From assembly GCA_963565915.1 (NCBI GenBank), contig OY751488.1, positions 4,278,001-4,342,000 on the forward strand: a DNA stretch of 64,000 bases, given 5' to 3'. Position numbers and translations under genes: made by a program. The stretch is from Entoloma clypeatum. Lineage: Eukaryota > Basidiomycota > Agaricomycetes > Agaricales > Entolomataceae. Each line of letters opens with the position of its first letter. The first letter of the stretch is position 1. Below are positions 32,504 to 41,744 of this stretch, in pieces. Under the pieces are notes generated by a model. The model saw nothing but the letters and a program-made list of their open reading frames with translations. It did no database searches and was not told the DNA's origin.

Positions 32504-32813
32504 TGTTGAAGTTCCACCTGGGCGCTAGCCGCAAGTGTACTGAAGCAACCGGCTACAGTGGAAGTACTCTACGATACCGTTCTGACCACTTACATAGGTT
32601 GGAGAGGGTGAGGCTGGTGAGAGCGGTTGAGGCTGGTAAGAGCGATGGAGCTGGTTAAGAGTCAAGAGACAACTTGTTGATATTGACAGTTTCCTGGTCT
32701 TATATACCGTACTACTGTTTGTACCAACCAAACAAGTATGTAATGAAGATATGTAAAGGTCACGTGATGTAATCTAATCTAATCTAATCTACGTGATGGG
32801 AAAAGTTTCAACA
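32504..32813 (-). repeat. 3' LTR of Copia-1
   Basis: 310 bp, TGTTGAAAC...TTCAACA on the minus strand, with a TATATAAG promoter element and a short aatct microsatellite. Confidence 0.92.
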
Positions 32814-32889
32814 CCCCCCCATATTTAGTACATACTTCTAAATACATCTTACTTTTTCCCACATATATATATAGGTACTTTTGTTTCGC

Positions 32890-35800
32890 CTAGTTCTTTA
32901 TCAGTCCGAAGTACGGGATAAACTTGGAAAAGAGGATTTTCCCCAGATTCTTAGTCAAAAGGTCTGCAGGGTTATTCACTCCTTCGATGAATTCGACCGT
33001 AATAATTCCTTCGGAGACTTTTTCTCTGACGAAGTGGAATCGCACGTCAATGTGCTTGGATCGCTTCTCAGTTACAGGGTTGGATGCGATAAAGACGGAG
33101 CCGTTGTTATCTCCGTAGATCGGTACTGATCCGATCTGCATTCCAAGTTCGGCAAGCATGCTTCTCAGCCATGTTGCTGCGCGACTGCAATCTGATAACG
33201 CCATGTACTCTGCTTCTGTGGAAGAGAGGGCGATGGTCTTTTGCGCCGATGATACCCATGTTATCGCTCCAGACGCCAGTGATATGAAGAAGCCGGTGGT
33301 AGACCTCCTCGTGTTTTCATCTGACGCCCAGTCGGAGTCTGTGAATGCATAGATCCCTTTCCCTGAGTCCCCATCATACATGATCGCGTAATTTTTCGTT
33401 GCCTTCAAATATCTGCAAATATCCCTAGCCACCTCTAAATGGCGTCTGGTGGGATTTGCGGAAAATTGGGACATTTTGATTACAGCGAAGCAGATGTCAG
33501 GCCTCGTTCCAATCATCAGATATAGGAGTGATCCGATGACGGATTGGTACTTAGATCGGAGTTCCGCATTGGGTTCATCTTCGGACGCCATGGGTTTGTA
33601 GCCCGTAGGGAGTGGGGTATGGGTGGCATTAGATTCGCTCATCCCCATGCGTGCCAGAATTTTCTCAAGGTAGGGTACTTGATCAATGAAGATCCTCTTC
33701 CCACGTTGCCTTATTTGGATTGAGAGAAATTCCTTTGGTTCCCCATCGGGCACTAGGTGACCTAGGTCCCTACATTCCCATGTTGTCATGAAGGCCTTCT
33801 TCTTTTCTAGCGTATATTCCCGGTTTGTGCCGAGAAAAGCAGAGTCGTCGACATAGATGACGGCAATTACAATTTCCCCGTTGGTACTTTTGTGAATGAA
33901 TACTCCCGCATCGGAGTGAAGCCGGACAAAGCCGAGCTTTTTCATGGAGGAATCAAGTTCCCTCCACCAGGCTAATGCGGCCTGCTTAAGTCCATATAGA
34001 GCTTTGAATAGTTGGTACACGAGGTGTTCTTTCCCTTTTACTATGTAGCCCTCAGGCTGTCGCATATAGATGACTTCACGGAGCGTTCCATAGAGGAAGG
34101 CTGATGAGACGTCCAATAGAGTCATGAACCACCCTTCAAGGGCTGTCAATGCCAGTATTAGCCGGACGGTTTCATATCTTACGACTGGTGAGAAGATCTG
34201 ATCAAAGTCGATCCCTTCTACTTGTGAGAAGCCTTTTGCGACGAGGCGCGCTTTCAGACGCCCGTCGGACTTTTCGTTGTAAACCCATTTATTCCTTAGA
34301 GCTTTCCTCCCTGCAGGCAGGGGTACTAGCTCCGTGATCACCCCGCGGCGTTTGAGCATGTCTAGCTCTTTACGTTCAGCCGCATACCAGTCTTCTTTAT
34401 TTGGAAGAGGGTATATGTCTTTATGGGACATGTCGACAATGCCAACTTGGACTGATATTGCCTCCATCAGGAGGTCATTCATCCATGCCGTTTGACCGCC
34501 CAATCTCCGTCTTCGATCTAATTTTTCAAGATCAGACGCTGGAGTGTCTTCCCCATAGATGCTTCCTGGCATCTTCCGAACTCGTCGTTCCCTGATCGGT
34601 CGATCTGGTACTTGCTCGGGTTGTGGAGTGGGTACTCGCGGTTCGTCATCAGGCTCACTGGCAGGCAAATCGTTGTCTGATTCAGGTTGATCCTGTTCAA
34701 TGGGAACTGAGTCCTGAGGTGTTTCGTTGTGACTTTCGTCGTCGTTGCTGCCAGGGATGAGATCCTCAAACTCATCAGCCGGCTCTGGGTTTTCCATTTC
34801 TGGATGGTTTTCTGGCAAAGGGTCGATGTGGCATCTAGGGTACTTGCTTTCATCAAAGATAGCTTTCCCACCCATAAAAATCGTGTTGGTCTCAGGATCC
34901 ATGAAGCGGTATCCTTTGACCCCTGGTTTCGATCCGAGATAAATCATCAATCGGGATCTTGATTCCAGGGAGTTCCTACGTTTCTCCTTTGGGATATATA
35001 CATATGCCTGACATCCGAATACTCTGACACTAGACATGTCGGGGATCTCATTGGTCACCCTGAAGTAAGGGGTTTTCCATTCAAGACGCTGCATGGGGGT
35101 TCTGTTGTAGAGAAATGCTGCGTGTTCCAAACAGAATTCCCACCACATGGGCGGTAAGCATGCATCGAAGCGTAATGCCTGAGATTTTTCCCATAGTGTT
35201 CGATTGATCCTTTCTGCTCTACCATTCTGTTGGTGCTGATATGGGAGCGTGACATCGATCAGAATTCCATGATCGGCAAGTACATCCTTGTATTCGTCAA
35301 ATTCTCCACCTCCATCAACCCGCCACTTCTTAGGGGTAGCGGCAAATTGATTCTGGATCATCGCAAGGAATTGTTTCAGCGCCGTGATGGCACCTGACTT
35401 CTTCCTAAGCAAGACGACCCAGACATGGGATGAAAAATCGTCCAAAAAGGTAAGGAAATATTTGTACTTATGGTACGATGCCGTGGATATCTGCTTCAAA
35501 TCCGAATGGATCAAATCAAAGGGTTTGACAGCCCTTGTCACTGAGTTAGGATAAGATTGATTCGGCATTTTCCCTTTTAGACACCCCGTGCAGCTTTCCT
35601 GTGATTTCTCACGTACTAACGTTTTGGGTACTCCTTTGGTACTGGTGGGAATCTTATTGAGCGCCTGGTCATTTGGATGGCCAAGGCGTTTATGCCAGGT
35701 TTCAACAGTGATTTCGCTAGAGATCGCGTGGATTTGGTCATAGCGTATTTCAGTGTCTAACCAATAAATGGTTTGTCCGATGAAATGAGGCGAAAACTGT

Positions 35801-37617
35801 ATTTTGTTCAGCCCTTTAGAGATATTAATTTCTCCACGCATTCCATCAACTTTGTAACCATGGTTAAGGAAGACGCCTAGGGACAGTAGACGTGTGTCCA
35901 TATCCGGGATGTAAAATACCGGTCGTAGGAGATGGGTTTTAGTTTCCCCATTTAGGGTATGCCGTACTGGAACGGCCCCAACTCCGAGAATTTCCAGTTT
36001 CTTTCCCTTTGCAGCTGTTTGGACAAATCGCTTAGCCTTGAGAGGCCTGTAATATGCGAAGTCTTTGAACTCATGGGTAAAGTGTAATGAAGCGCCGGAA
36101 TCTAAGATCCACTGAGCGCGTTCTTTCTCTTTGCAGTGTGTGCAGGACGCAAAATGCTTGGTATATTTTTTGTACAGATCATCGCTAAAGAGATCTATAC
36201 TATCTGCATCGGTACTGGCTAATATAATTTCAAACGTCTGTGCGTGATTATTAGCATTTCCCATTTGGTCAAGTTTAAGAGAAGAATGTGACGAACCGTC
36301 AAGTTCGATCAGCCCATCTTCAAATTGTTCCGGCCCCATCCGCTCGCTTTGATGGTCTATGTCCATCATTTTCAGAGATTCTTCTATCGACGGGGCTACG
36401 CGACGCTGTTTAGCCGGCCTTTCGTCGATGTCAGGAATGATGGTGTCTAGGATACGAAGGTTCGATCCAGAGGGACGAGCGCCAATGTTCCGTGCGAGTT
36501 TGCGGATGTGATCGTTCTTTTTCCACGCAGACGGCTTGCCCGAAGGAAGCCCGGTGTACTGGGATGGAGGCGGGTTCATTCGCTGAAGGAGCGACTGCAT
36601 CCTTGCGGAATCGGGCTGTGCGGTACTTGTTGTTTTCCCGCGACCAGTGACAGTGGTGAAGGATGGCGGCGGAAGAGGAGGGAAGTGGATGGCGGGAGCA
36701 ACAAACTCGACCGTTTCCTCCACATGTTCGGACGCGTTGTCCGCAGTGTTGGCGCTTTTCTTCTGATTGCGCCAACGTCCCTTTCCCTTCTTCTTCTCAG
36801 AAGCGGTACTTGGGTCAGACGAGTTAGGCTGCTCGTCAGCATCGTTCTGCGAGGTACTCGGCTTTTGCTGCCTTTCCCATTTGGGGTCCTGCCCCTTGCG
36901 CTTTGTCCCGGAGATTTTCCGGGCCTGCTCATTGGACGTACGAGTAGACCCGACCGAATACTTGCGCCTGTATTCCGAGATGATGCTATCGGCGACGGCC
37001 TTGTAGGTGAAATCGTCGGCGTCATAGACCTGGAAAAGGGCGGTGGAGAGTGACGACCAGGCGTCGGGAATTGCATTGGCCAGGATCATTGCCTGCATCA
37101 GATCGGGAACGACAAACTTCGAATCGGCAAGCCGGGCGAAAAGAGACCCCAGGCGTTCAATCTCAGGCACGGGGTCGCGCCCAGAGAGCTTGTAGGTGGC
37201 GGCGGCCTTGAAGTCGCCGAAGATGACGGCCGGGGATACCTTGGAGTAGTTATCTTTTAGCTCGTTCCATGCGTCGAGTGCCGAGGTGCTATCCTTGATG
37301 TGGCGTCTGATCGCCTCAGAGACCTTCAGGCGTATCGCCCCGAGAGCTACGTCGTCGTCCCTGATCCAGGCTTTTTCCTCCTTACGGAAGCCGGGCTGGT
37401 CGACCGTGGTAGTCAGTACAGGGGGAGCGGCGGCGGTGGGACCGGGAGTGGAGACCGTAGTGGTGAAGTCGGCGATCACAGGACGAGTGATGTCGCCGGA
37501 GACGATGCGCCAGACTCCTTGATGAAGGAGGTAGGACTTCATTTTCTCGGCCCAGCTTTGGTAGTCGATGCCGTCAAAGGCGGTGATGGTGTCCATGGCG
37601 GAGCGAGAGGTAGACAT
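32890..37617 (-). CDS. Copia-1 gag-pol polyprotein (1575 aa)
   Basis: Complete polyprotein from ATG 37617. Gag starts MSTSRSAMDTITAFDGIDYQ (retrotransposon gag/UBN2-like). Instead of a CCHC knuckle there is a Lys/Arg/Gln-rich tract (about residues 235-295). Protease: WILDSGASLHFTHE. Integrase: zinc domain WHKRLGHPN...SCTGCLKGK, catalytic residues in IHSDLKQ, WRVDGGGEF and NGRAERINR. Reverse transcriptase: NKWVYNEKSDGRLKARLVAK and IYVDDSAFLG. RNase H: AFTDSDWASD, SSTEAEYMAL and YGDNNGSV. All catalytic residues are present and there are no stops or frameshifts. It makes virus-like particles, copies the element RNA and integrates it. Confidence 0.96.
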   Translation of the reverse strand: MSTSRSAMDTITAFDGIDYQSWAEKMKSYLLHQGVWRIVSGDITRPVIADFTTTVSTPGPTAAAPPVLTTTVDQPGFRKEEKAWIRDDDVALGAIRLKVSEAIRRHIKDSTSALDAWNELKDNYSKVSPAVIFGDFKAAATYKLSGRDPVPEIERLGSLFARLADSKFVVPDLMQAMILANAIPDAWSSLSTALFQVYDADDFTYKAVADSIISEYRRKYSVGSTRTSNEQARKISGTKRKGQDPKWERQQKPSTSQNDADEQPNSSDPSTASEKKKGKGRWRNQKKSANTADNASEHVEETVEFVAPAIHFPPLPPPSFTTVTGRGKTTSTAQPDSARMQSLLQRMNPPPSQYTGLPSGKPSAWKKNDHIRKLARNIGARPSGSNLRILDTIIPDIDERPAKQRRVAPSIEESLKMMDIDHQSERMGPEQFEDGLIELDGSSHSSLKLDQMGNANNHAQTFEIILASTDADSIDLFSDDLYKKYTKHFASCTHCKEKERAQWILDSGASLHFTHEFKDFAYYRPLKAKRFVQTAAKGKKLEILGVGAVPVRHTLNGETKTHLLRPVFYIPDMDTRLLSLGVFLNHGYKVDGMRGEINISKGLNKIQFSPHFIGQTIYWLDTEIRYDQIHAISSEITVETWHKRLGHPNDQALNKIPTSTKGVPKTLVREKSQESCTGCLKGKMPNQSYPNSVTRAVKPFDLIHSDLKQISTASYHKYKYFLTFLDDFSSHVWVVLLRKKSGAITALKQFLAMIQNQFAATPKKWRVDGGGEFDEYKDVLADHGILIDVTLPYQHQQNGRAERINRTLWEKSQALRFDACLPPMWWEFCLEHAAFLYNRTPMQRLEWKTPYFRVTNEIPDMSSVRVFGCQAYVYIPKEKRRNSLESRSRLMIYLGSKPGVKGYRFMDPETNTIFMGGKAIFDESKYPRCHIDPLPENHPEMENPEPADEFEDLIPGSNDDESHNETPQDSVPIEQDQPESDNDLPASEPDDEPRVPTPQPEQVPDRPIRERRVRKMPGSIYGEDTPASDLEKLDRRRRLGGQTAWMNDLLMEAISVQVGIVDMSHKDIYPLPNKEDWYAAERKELDMLKRRGVITELVPLPAGRKALRNKWVYNEKSDGRLKARLVAKGFSQVEGIDFDQIFSPVVRYETVRLILALTALEGWFMTLLDVSSAFLYGTLREVIYMRQPEGYIVKGKEHLVYQLFKALYGLKQAALAWWRELDSSMKKLGFVRLHSDAGVFIHKSTNGEIVIAVIYVDDSAFLGTNREYTLEKKKAFMTTWECRDLGHLVPDGEPKEFLSIQIRQRGKRIFIDQVPYLEKILARMGMSESNATHTPLPTGYKPMASEDEPNAELRSKYQSVIGSLLYLMIGTRPDICFAVIKMSQFSANPTRRHLEVARDICRYLKATKNYAIMYDGDSGKGIYAFTDSDWASDENTRRSTTGFFISLASGAITWVSSAQKTIALSSTEAEYMALSDCSRAATWLRSMLAELGMQIGSVPIYGDNNGSVFIASNPVTEKRSKHIDVRFHFVREKVSEGIITVEFIEGVNNPADLLTKNLGKILFSKFIPYFGLIKN

Positions 37618-37960
37618 TGTGAATGAATCTAAAAAGGGTTCTCAATCAGTGATGTGTTTATGAATATGATTCGAGAAAACAATTGAATGATTCCTTGTGA
37701 CATATTCCCTTCAGGAATAGCGGTCATGGGAAAACCCTTTATATGTCAGAAACGTATAAGGTGCGATCAACGTTTCCACATGGAGTGTACTATGTCAATC
37801 CCCTTAGGGACGCCTCATGACAGGTACTTGTCGTAATGACGTTTCCCAGGTTCATGTGTGAAGAAGTATGACTCAGAACCTAGATCTTTCGATCGGTTCT
37901 TTGCCAACCAGGGTAGAGTGGGCAGGTACTCGCTGTTGCCAGCGTTTCCCAGGTCCCTCT

Positions 37961-37980
37961 GCTATCCGGGGCCCATAACC
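37961..37980 (-). promoter_or_regulatory. Copia-1 primer-binding site (half-tRNA iMet type)
   Basis: On the minus strand GGTTATGGGCCCCGG directly follows the 5' LTR. GGTTATGGGCCC is complementary to the anticodon arm of initiator tRNA-Met, as used by Drosophila copia. Copia-2 has the same 15 nt. Confidence 0.75.
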
Positions 37981-38290
37981 TGTTGAAGTTCCACCTGGGC
38001 GCTAGCCGCAAGTGTACTGAAGCAACCGGCTACAGTGGAAGTACTCTACGATACCGTTCTGACCACTTACATAGGTTGGAGAGGGTGAGGCTGGTGAGAG
38101 CGGTTGAGGCTGGTAAGAGCGATGGAGCTGGTTAAGAGTCAAGAGACAACTTGTTGATATTGACAGTTTCCTGGTCTTATATACCGTACTACTGTTTGTA
38201 CCAACCAAACAAGTATGTAATGAAGATATGTAAAGGTCACGTGATGTAATCTAATCTAATCTAATCTACGTGATGGGAAAAGTTTCAACA
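37981..38290 (-). repeat. 5' LTR of Copia-1
   Basis: 310 bp, appears identical to 32504-32813. Confidence 0.92.
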
Positions 38291-38295
38291 CACCC

Positions 38296-39866
38296 CAGGA
38301 TCAAAGATGATCCAGTCTGATGCCTTGTCAAGGCAACCAGACCATATACCCGAAGAAGATTCAGACAACAAAGACATCATTGTCTTACCAGATGACATCT
38401 TCGTCAAGACAGTGGACCTTGAGCTACAAGGAGATATTCTAAAAGCAACCGAAAATGATGGGCTCTTCTCAAAAGCCATCACTGCCCTAAAAGAATCAGG
38501 GACCCCGCGGATTAAATCCCATTTATCAGAATGGAGAACAGAGGATGGGATATTGTTCTTCTGTGACAGATGTTACATACCGCCAGATGAGACTCTGCAC
38601 CGGGAAATAACAAAATGATATCATGACTCCTTACCAAGCGGACATCCAGGACATCTAAAAACCTTGGAGTTGGTTAGGCAAAACTATTGGTGGCCAGGGA
38701 TGTACGTGTTTGTCAAGAAACATATTGGAGGATGTGCGATCTGCCAACAAATGAAAGTCAACACACACCCCACAAACCCTGGATTGATGCCGATCAAGGC
38801 ACAAAAGGACGCCAGACCATTCTCCCAGACAACAATCGACTTCATCACAGACCTGCCCAAGAGCAACAGATTTGACAGTATCATGGTCGTAGTAGACCAT
38901 GGTTCTACGAAGGGGGTAATTTCCATCCCTTGTACCAAAATCACCGACGCGACCCTCACTGCCAAACTTTATTTGGACCACGTATACCGAAGATTTGGAC
39001 TCCCAGACTCTATTCTGTCTGACAGAGGGCCACAATTCACTTCTCAGGTCTTCAGAGAACTAGGATGACTCCTAGGGATTAAACTGATGATGAGCACGGC
39101 TTATCACCCCCAAACCAATGGAGAGACAGAACATGCAAATCAAGAACTTGAGATCTATTTCTGGATGTTCTGTTCGAACAATCCTGAAACATGGCACGAT
39201 CACAACTCAACAATGGAGTTCTGTCACAATCAAAGAACTCACTCCACAATGAAACGATTCCCATTCTATCTAATGATGGGATACGAACCAAGAGACATAC
39301 CATTGGCATTTGACAAGACAAACGTGCCAAGCATAGAGGAACGGCTCAAAGAGCTAAAGCAAGCAAGAGATGAAGCGCTAGCAGCACACGAACTAGCTCG
39401 TCAGATGATGGCAGAGAGATCAACACGGGGCTTCACTCCATTCAGAAAAGGAGAACAAGTATGGCTAGAAGGAAAGAACCTCCGAATCGGATACCCTTCC
39501 AGAAAGCTGGCACCCAAAAGAGAAGGACCCTTCACCATTTCCGAGGTGCTCGGGCCCCTGACGCACAAGCTGAAACTTCCAGAACAATGGAAGATCCACC
39601 CCATTTTCCATGCCTCCTTGTTAACACCTTATCGGGAAAACAACACACACGGACCGAACTTCCACAACCCACCTCCTGATCTGATTGAAGGAGAACACGA
39701 GTATGAAGTGGAAGCGATCCTTACCCATAAGCGACAGGGCAGAGGGTACAAGTATTTGGTCAAGTGGATGGGATACCCATCAAGCGATAACATGTGGGAA
39801 CCAGAATCCAACTTAAAAAGAGCTCAGGAAACACTGGGTCTTTACAAACAAACCCACCACCTTTGA
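38296..39866 (+). pseudogene. G3 pol: RNase H end, integrase, chromodomain
   Basis: Continues the RNase H from 32503 (SKMIQSDALSRQPDH). Then come integrase zinc-domain residues (SLPSGHPGH to CAICQQ), core motifs [10 protein letters not shown] and [10 protein letters not shown], and TAYHPQTNGETEHANQE (third acid). A GPY/F-like region follows, and a chromodomain (YEVEAILTHKRQGRGYKYLV, KWMGYPSSDNMWEPE). Two in-frame TGA stops, 38616-38618 and 39066-39068, each at a position where Arg (CGA) is expected. No frameshift. The product would insert G3 into chromatin. Confidence 0.9.
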
Positions 39867-39895
39867 ACCCCAACGATCCACACCTTCTCATCACC

Positions 39896-40530
39896 ATGTC
39901 CAACCTCCGCATTGCCTCCCCCGAAGAAGTGCGCTTCAACACCGACAGCCACACCAGACGGTCCCAACTCCTAAACCTATTCACCAACCCCGAAGACAAG
40001 AACAACATCCTTGGAAGACTTGAAGACGAAACAGACCAGTTCCTGGTCAACGCATTGTACAGACTCATTGCTATCTGGGAGTATCATTACAACACTTCCG
40101 CCTCTATTGCCCGCCTCATTGACAATCACGCCAATCTCTGAGTAGACAGAGGAGTCTACCGACGTTTTGAAAGACTATTCCCCACATGCTCCAACTACCC
40201 TGACCTCACACTCATAAATCCTGCCCCAAGATCTCCCACCCTGGTGGTCCCCATACCTGAACCCATCCCTGAACCGACCCCCATCCCTAACCCAGTCCCC
40301 CTTGTCATCAGAAACCCCAATCCCCCGACTACCCCTTCCCCCGCCGAATCCGTGTCGCCCTTAACCAGCGACCAAAGCCTTTCCAGCGTCAAGACTGACG
40401 TAAAGGGAAAGAAACCATCCCTTGGAGTTGCTAAGCGCTCCAGAAGAAAAACTGTATGCACGATCATGTCTGTCCCACTCGGGCATGGTTCCTCATATCA
40501 AATCCCCATCGACCTCACCAATGAACCTGA
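39896..40530 (+). pseudogene. G3 extra ORF, first part (helical and Pro-rich)
   Basis: Frame starting MSNLRIASPEEVRF about 30 bp after the pol stop. Residues 1-80 look helical (LLNLFTNPEDKNNILGRLED). One TGA at 40139-40141 follows; then, in the same frame, a Pro-rich stretch (VPIPEPIPEPTPIPNPVP), a basic patch (VAKRSRRKT) and SYQIPIDLTNEPD. It is broken at 40530 by Copia-2 and resumes at 47285. The position after integrase matches the G1 ORF at 18353. Function unknown. Confidence 0.6.
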
Positions 40531-40879
40531 TGTTGAACATATCGCCAGATATGTCGCACCATGTGCTTGTCACAGAAAGTGACTATAAGTCACTATTACC
40601 ATATATGTGAGTTTATGGTACAACCACAGACGCATGACTTGTTTATGTATTGTTTGTACAATGGTCCGTGCGCATATTGGATTAGTATAAATACCCATGT
40701 ATTTAGTACGATGAATCCTAACTTCTTGAACACCCCAGTTCTCTGAGTTAACTAACAAGCTAGTATAGCTTCTAGATTCCCTTTAGTTACTCTTAACCAG
40801 GTTAGTTGAGCTTCCACTATGCCTTCGTACCGCTACGTCTTGAGCGCCCTTTGGGCTGCCTACGTCAGATACATCATTA
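40531..40879 (+). repeat. 5' LTR of Copia-2
   Basis: TGTTGAACATATCGCC...CATCATTA, with TATAAATA at 40686-40693. The ATG of the extra ORF (40819) lies inside it. Confidence 0.92.
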
Positions 40880-41655
40880 GGTTATGGGCCCCGGCCCTAG
40901 CGCCGCATGCTCTAAGCATCTTAGCTTTTGCGCTACTATTGGCAGCATCCGCTTTGTATGCTAGCCTGGAGACTGGTTTCCTCAGTATCGAATACATCGA
41001 GCTCGACGGTTCCCTCAACGGTGAACCTCGCAGCATTCGAGGTATTGAATGTACCTTTCAGTGGGCCATTCTTGATCGATTACTTGAGAGAATCCCTGTT
41101 ACAATGATCGTATCATGAGAGCAAGTCCATATGGTGCCAACGGCACAGGGCTCAGTCCCTTCAGGTCTTGATGACAATGGACGCATCGTTGCACGATGCG
41201 GGGTGTGTCGACAACTTGTTGTTGACAGTCAGCATTGCCCAAGGCATTGCATAGACAACACCACCTTTGACTACTCATGTACTACGTGTGATGAAGGATC
41301 AGCCAGGACCCGAGTTCTAAACCGCAGACGGCGTAATCGCCGTACTGAGGTACCTGTTGCGGTACCTACCCAAGATGGAGATCCCACGGATCCTCCGCCC
41401 GTGTATGTTGATGATGGGACCATCCCTGAAGCACACGGGGCACCTCCTCTTTCGCCTCCGGCCCGACAAATTCGGTTGCCGGATAATGACCCCTTAATTG
41501 AGGCGGCGAACAGAGCGAATGAAGTCATGCTCCCTATTCAGGGAGGATCTTGCACCTGTGGGCAACACAGCACTCAGGGCGCACATGACGATTGGGTAGA
41601 ATTAGTGATGGCATTTCATATGCTACCACTAGACCAAACAGAGAACGAAGAATGA
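40819..41655 (+). CDS. Copia-2 ORF0: membrane segment plus Cys-rich region, one TGA
   Basis: Frame of 279 codons that begins in the LTR (MPSYRYVLSALWAAYV), about 100 nt after the presumed transcript start, crosses the primer site and ends before gag. Residues 31-50 (ALSILAFALLLAASALYASL) form a clear membrane-spanning helix. An in-frame TGA lies at 41116-41118 (expected CGA/Arg), followed by a Cys/His cluster (RCGVCRQ, HCPRHC, SCTTC), an Arg-rich patch (RVLNRRRRNRR), a Pro/acidic region and CTCGQH near the end. No ORF of this kind is standard in Copia elements. It could be a membrane-anchored zinc-binding accessory protein; function unknown. Confidence 0.6.
40880..40894 (+). promoter_or_regulatory. 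Copia-2 primer-binding site (half-tRNA iMet type)
   Basis: GGTTATGGGCCCCGG directly after the LTR, identical to Copia-1. The first 12 nt complement the initiator tRNA-Met anticodon arm. Confidence 0.75.
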
Positions 41656-41744
41656 TGATCGACAAGGCAGCTCGTCTATTTATTTTCTGATGCGCTTTTT
41701 CGATATTTCATATGCTGATTCTATTTATGTTTCGCAGCATCATC

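Larger units (their letters stand above)
32504..38290 (-). mobile_element. Copia-1, intact Ty1/Copia retrotransposon
   Basis: 5787 bp on the minus strand with two 310-bp LTRs (32504-32813, 37981-38290) that I could not distinguish by reading. The 5-bp target duplication is CACCC (32499-32503, 38291-38295). It has a primer-binding site next to the 5' LTR, a G-run polypurine tract (about 32814-32820) next to the 3' LTR, and one uninterrupted gag-pol ORF. It sits in the RNase H of G3. A very recent insertion and probably competent. Confidence 0.95.

Noticed and set aside
36508..37076. 181- and 166-codon frames opposite or overlapping Copia-1 gag
   Set aside because: Shadows of the 1575-codon gag-pol frame in GC-rich sequence.
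39896..40530. Env-like gene in Gypsy G3
   Set aside because: No signal peptide, transmembrane helix or fusion-type motif; Pro-rich and Cys-rich instead.
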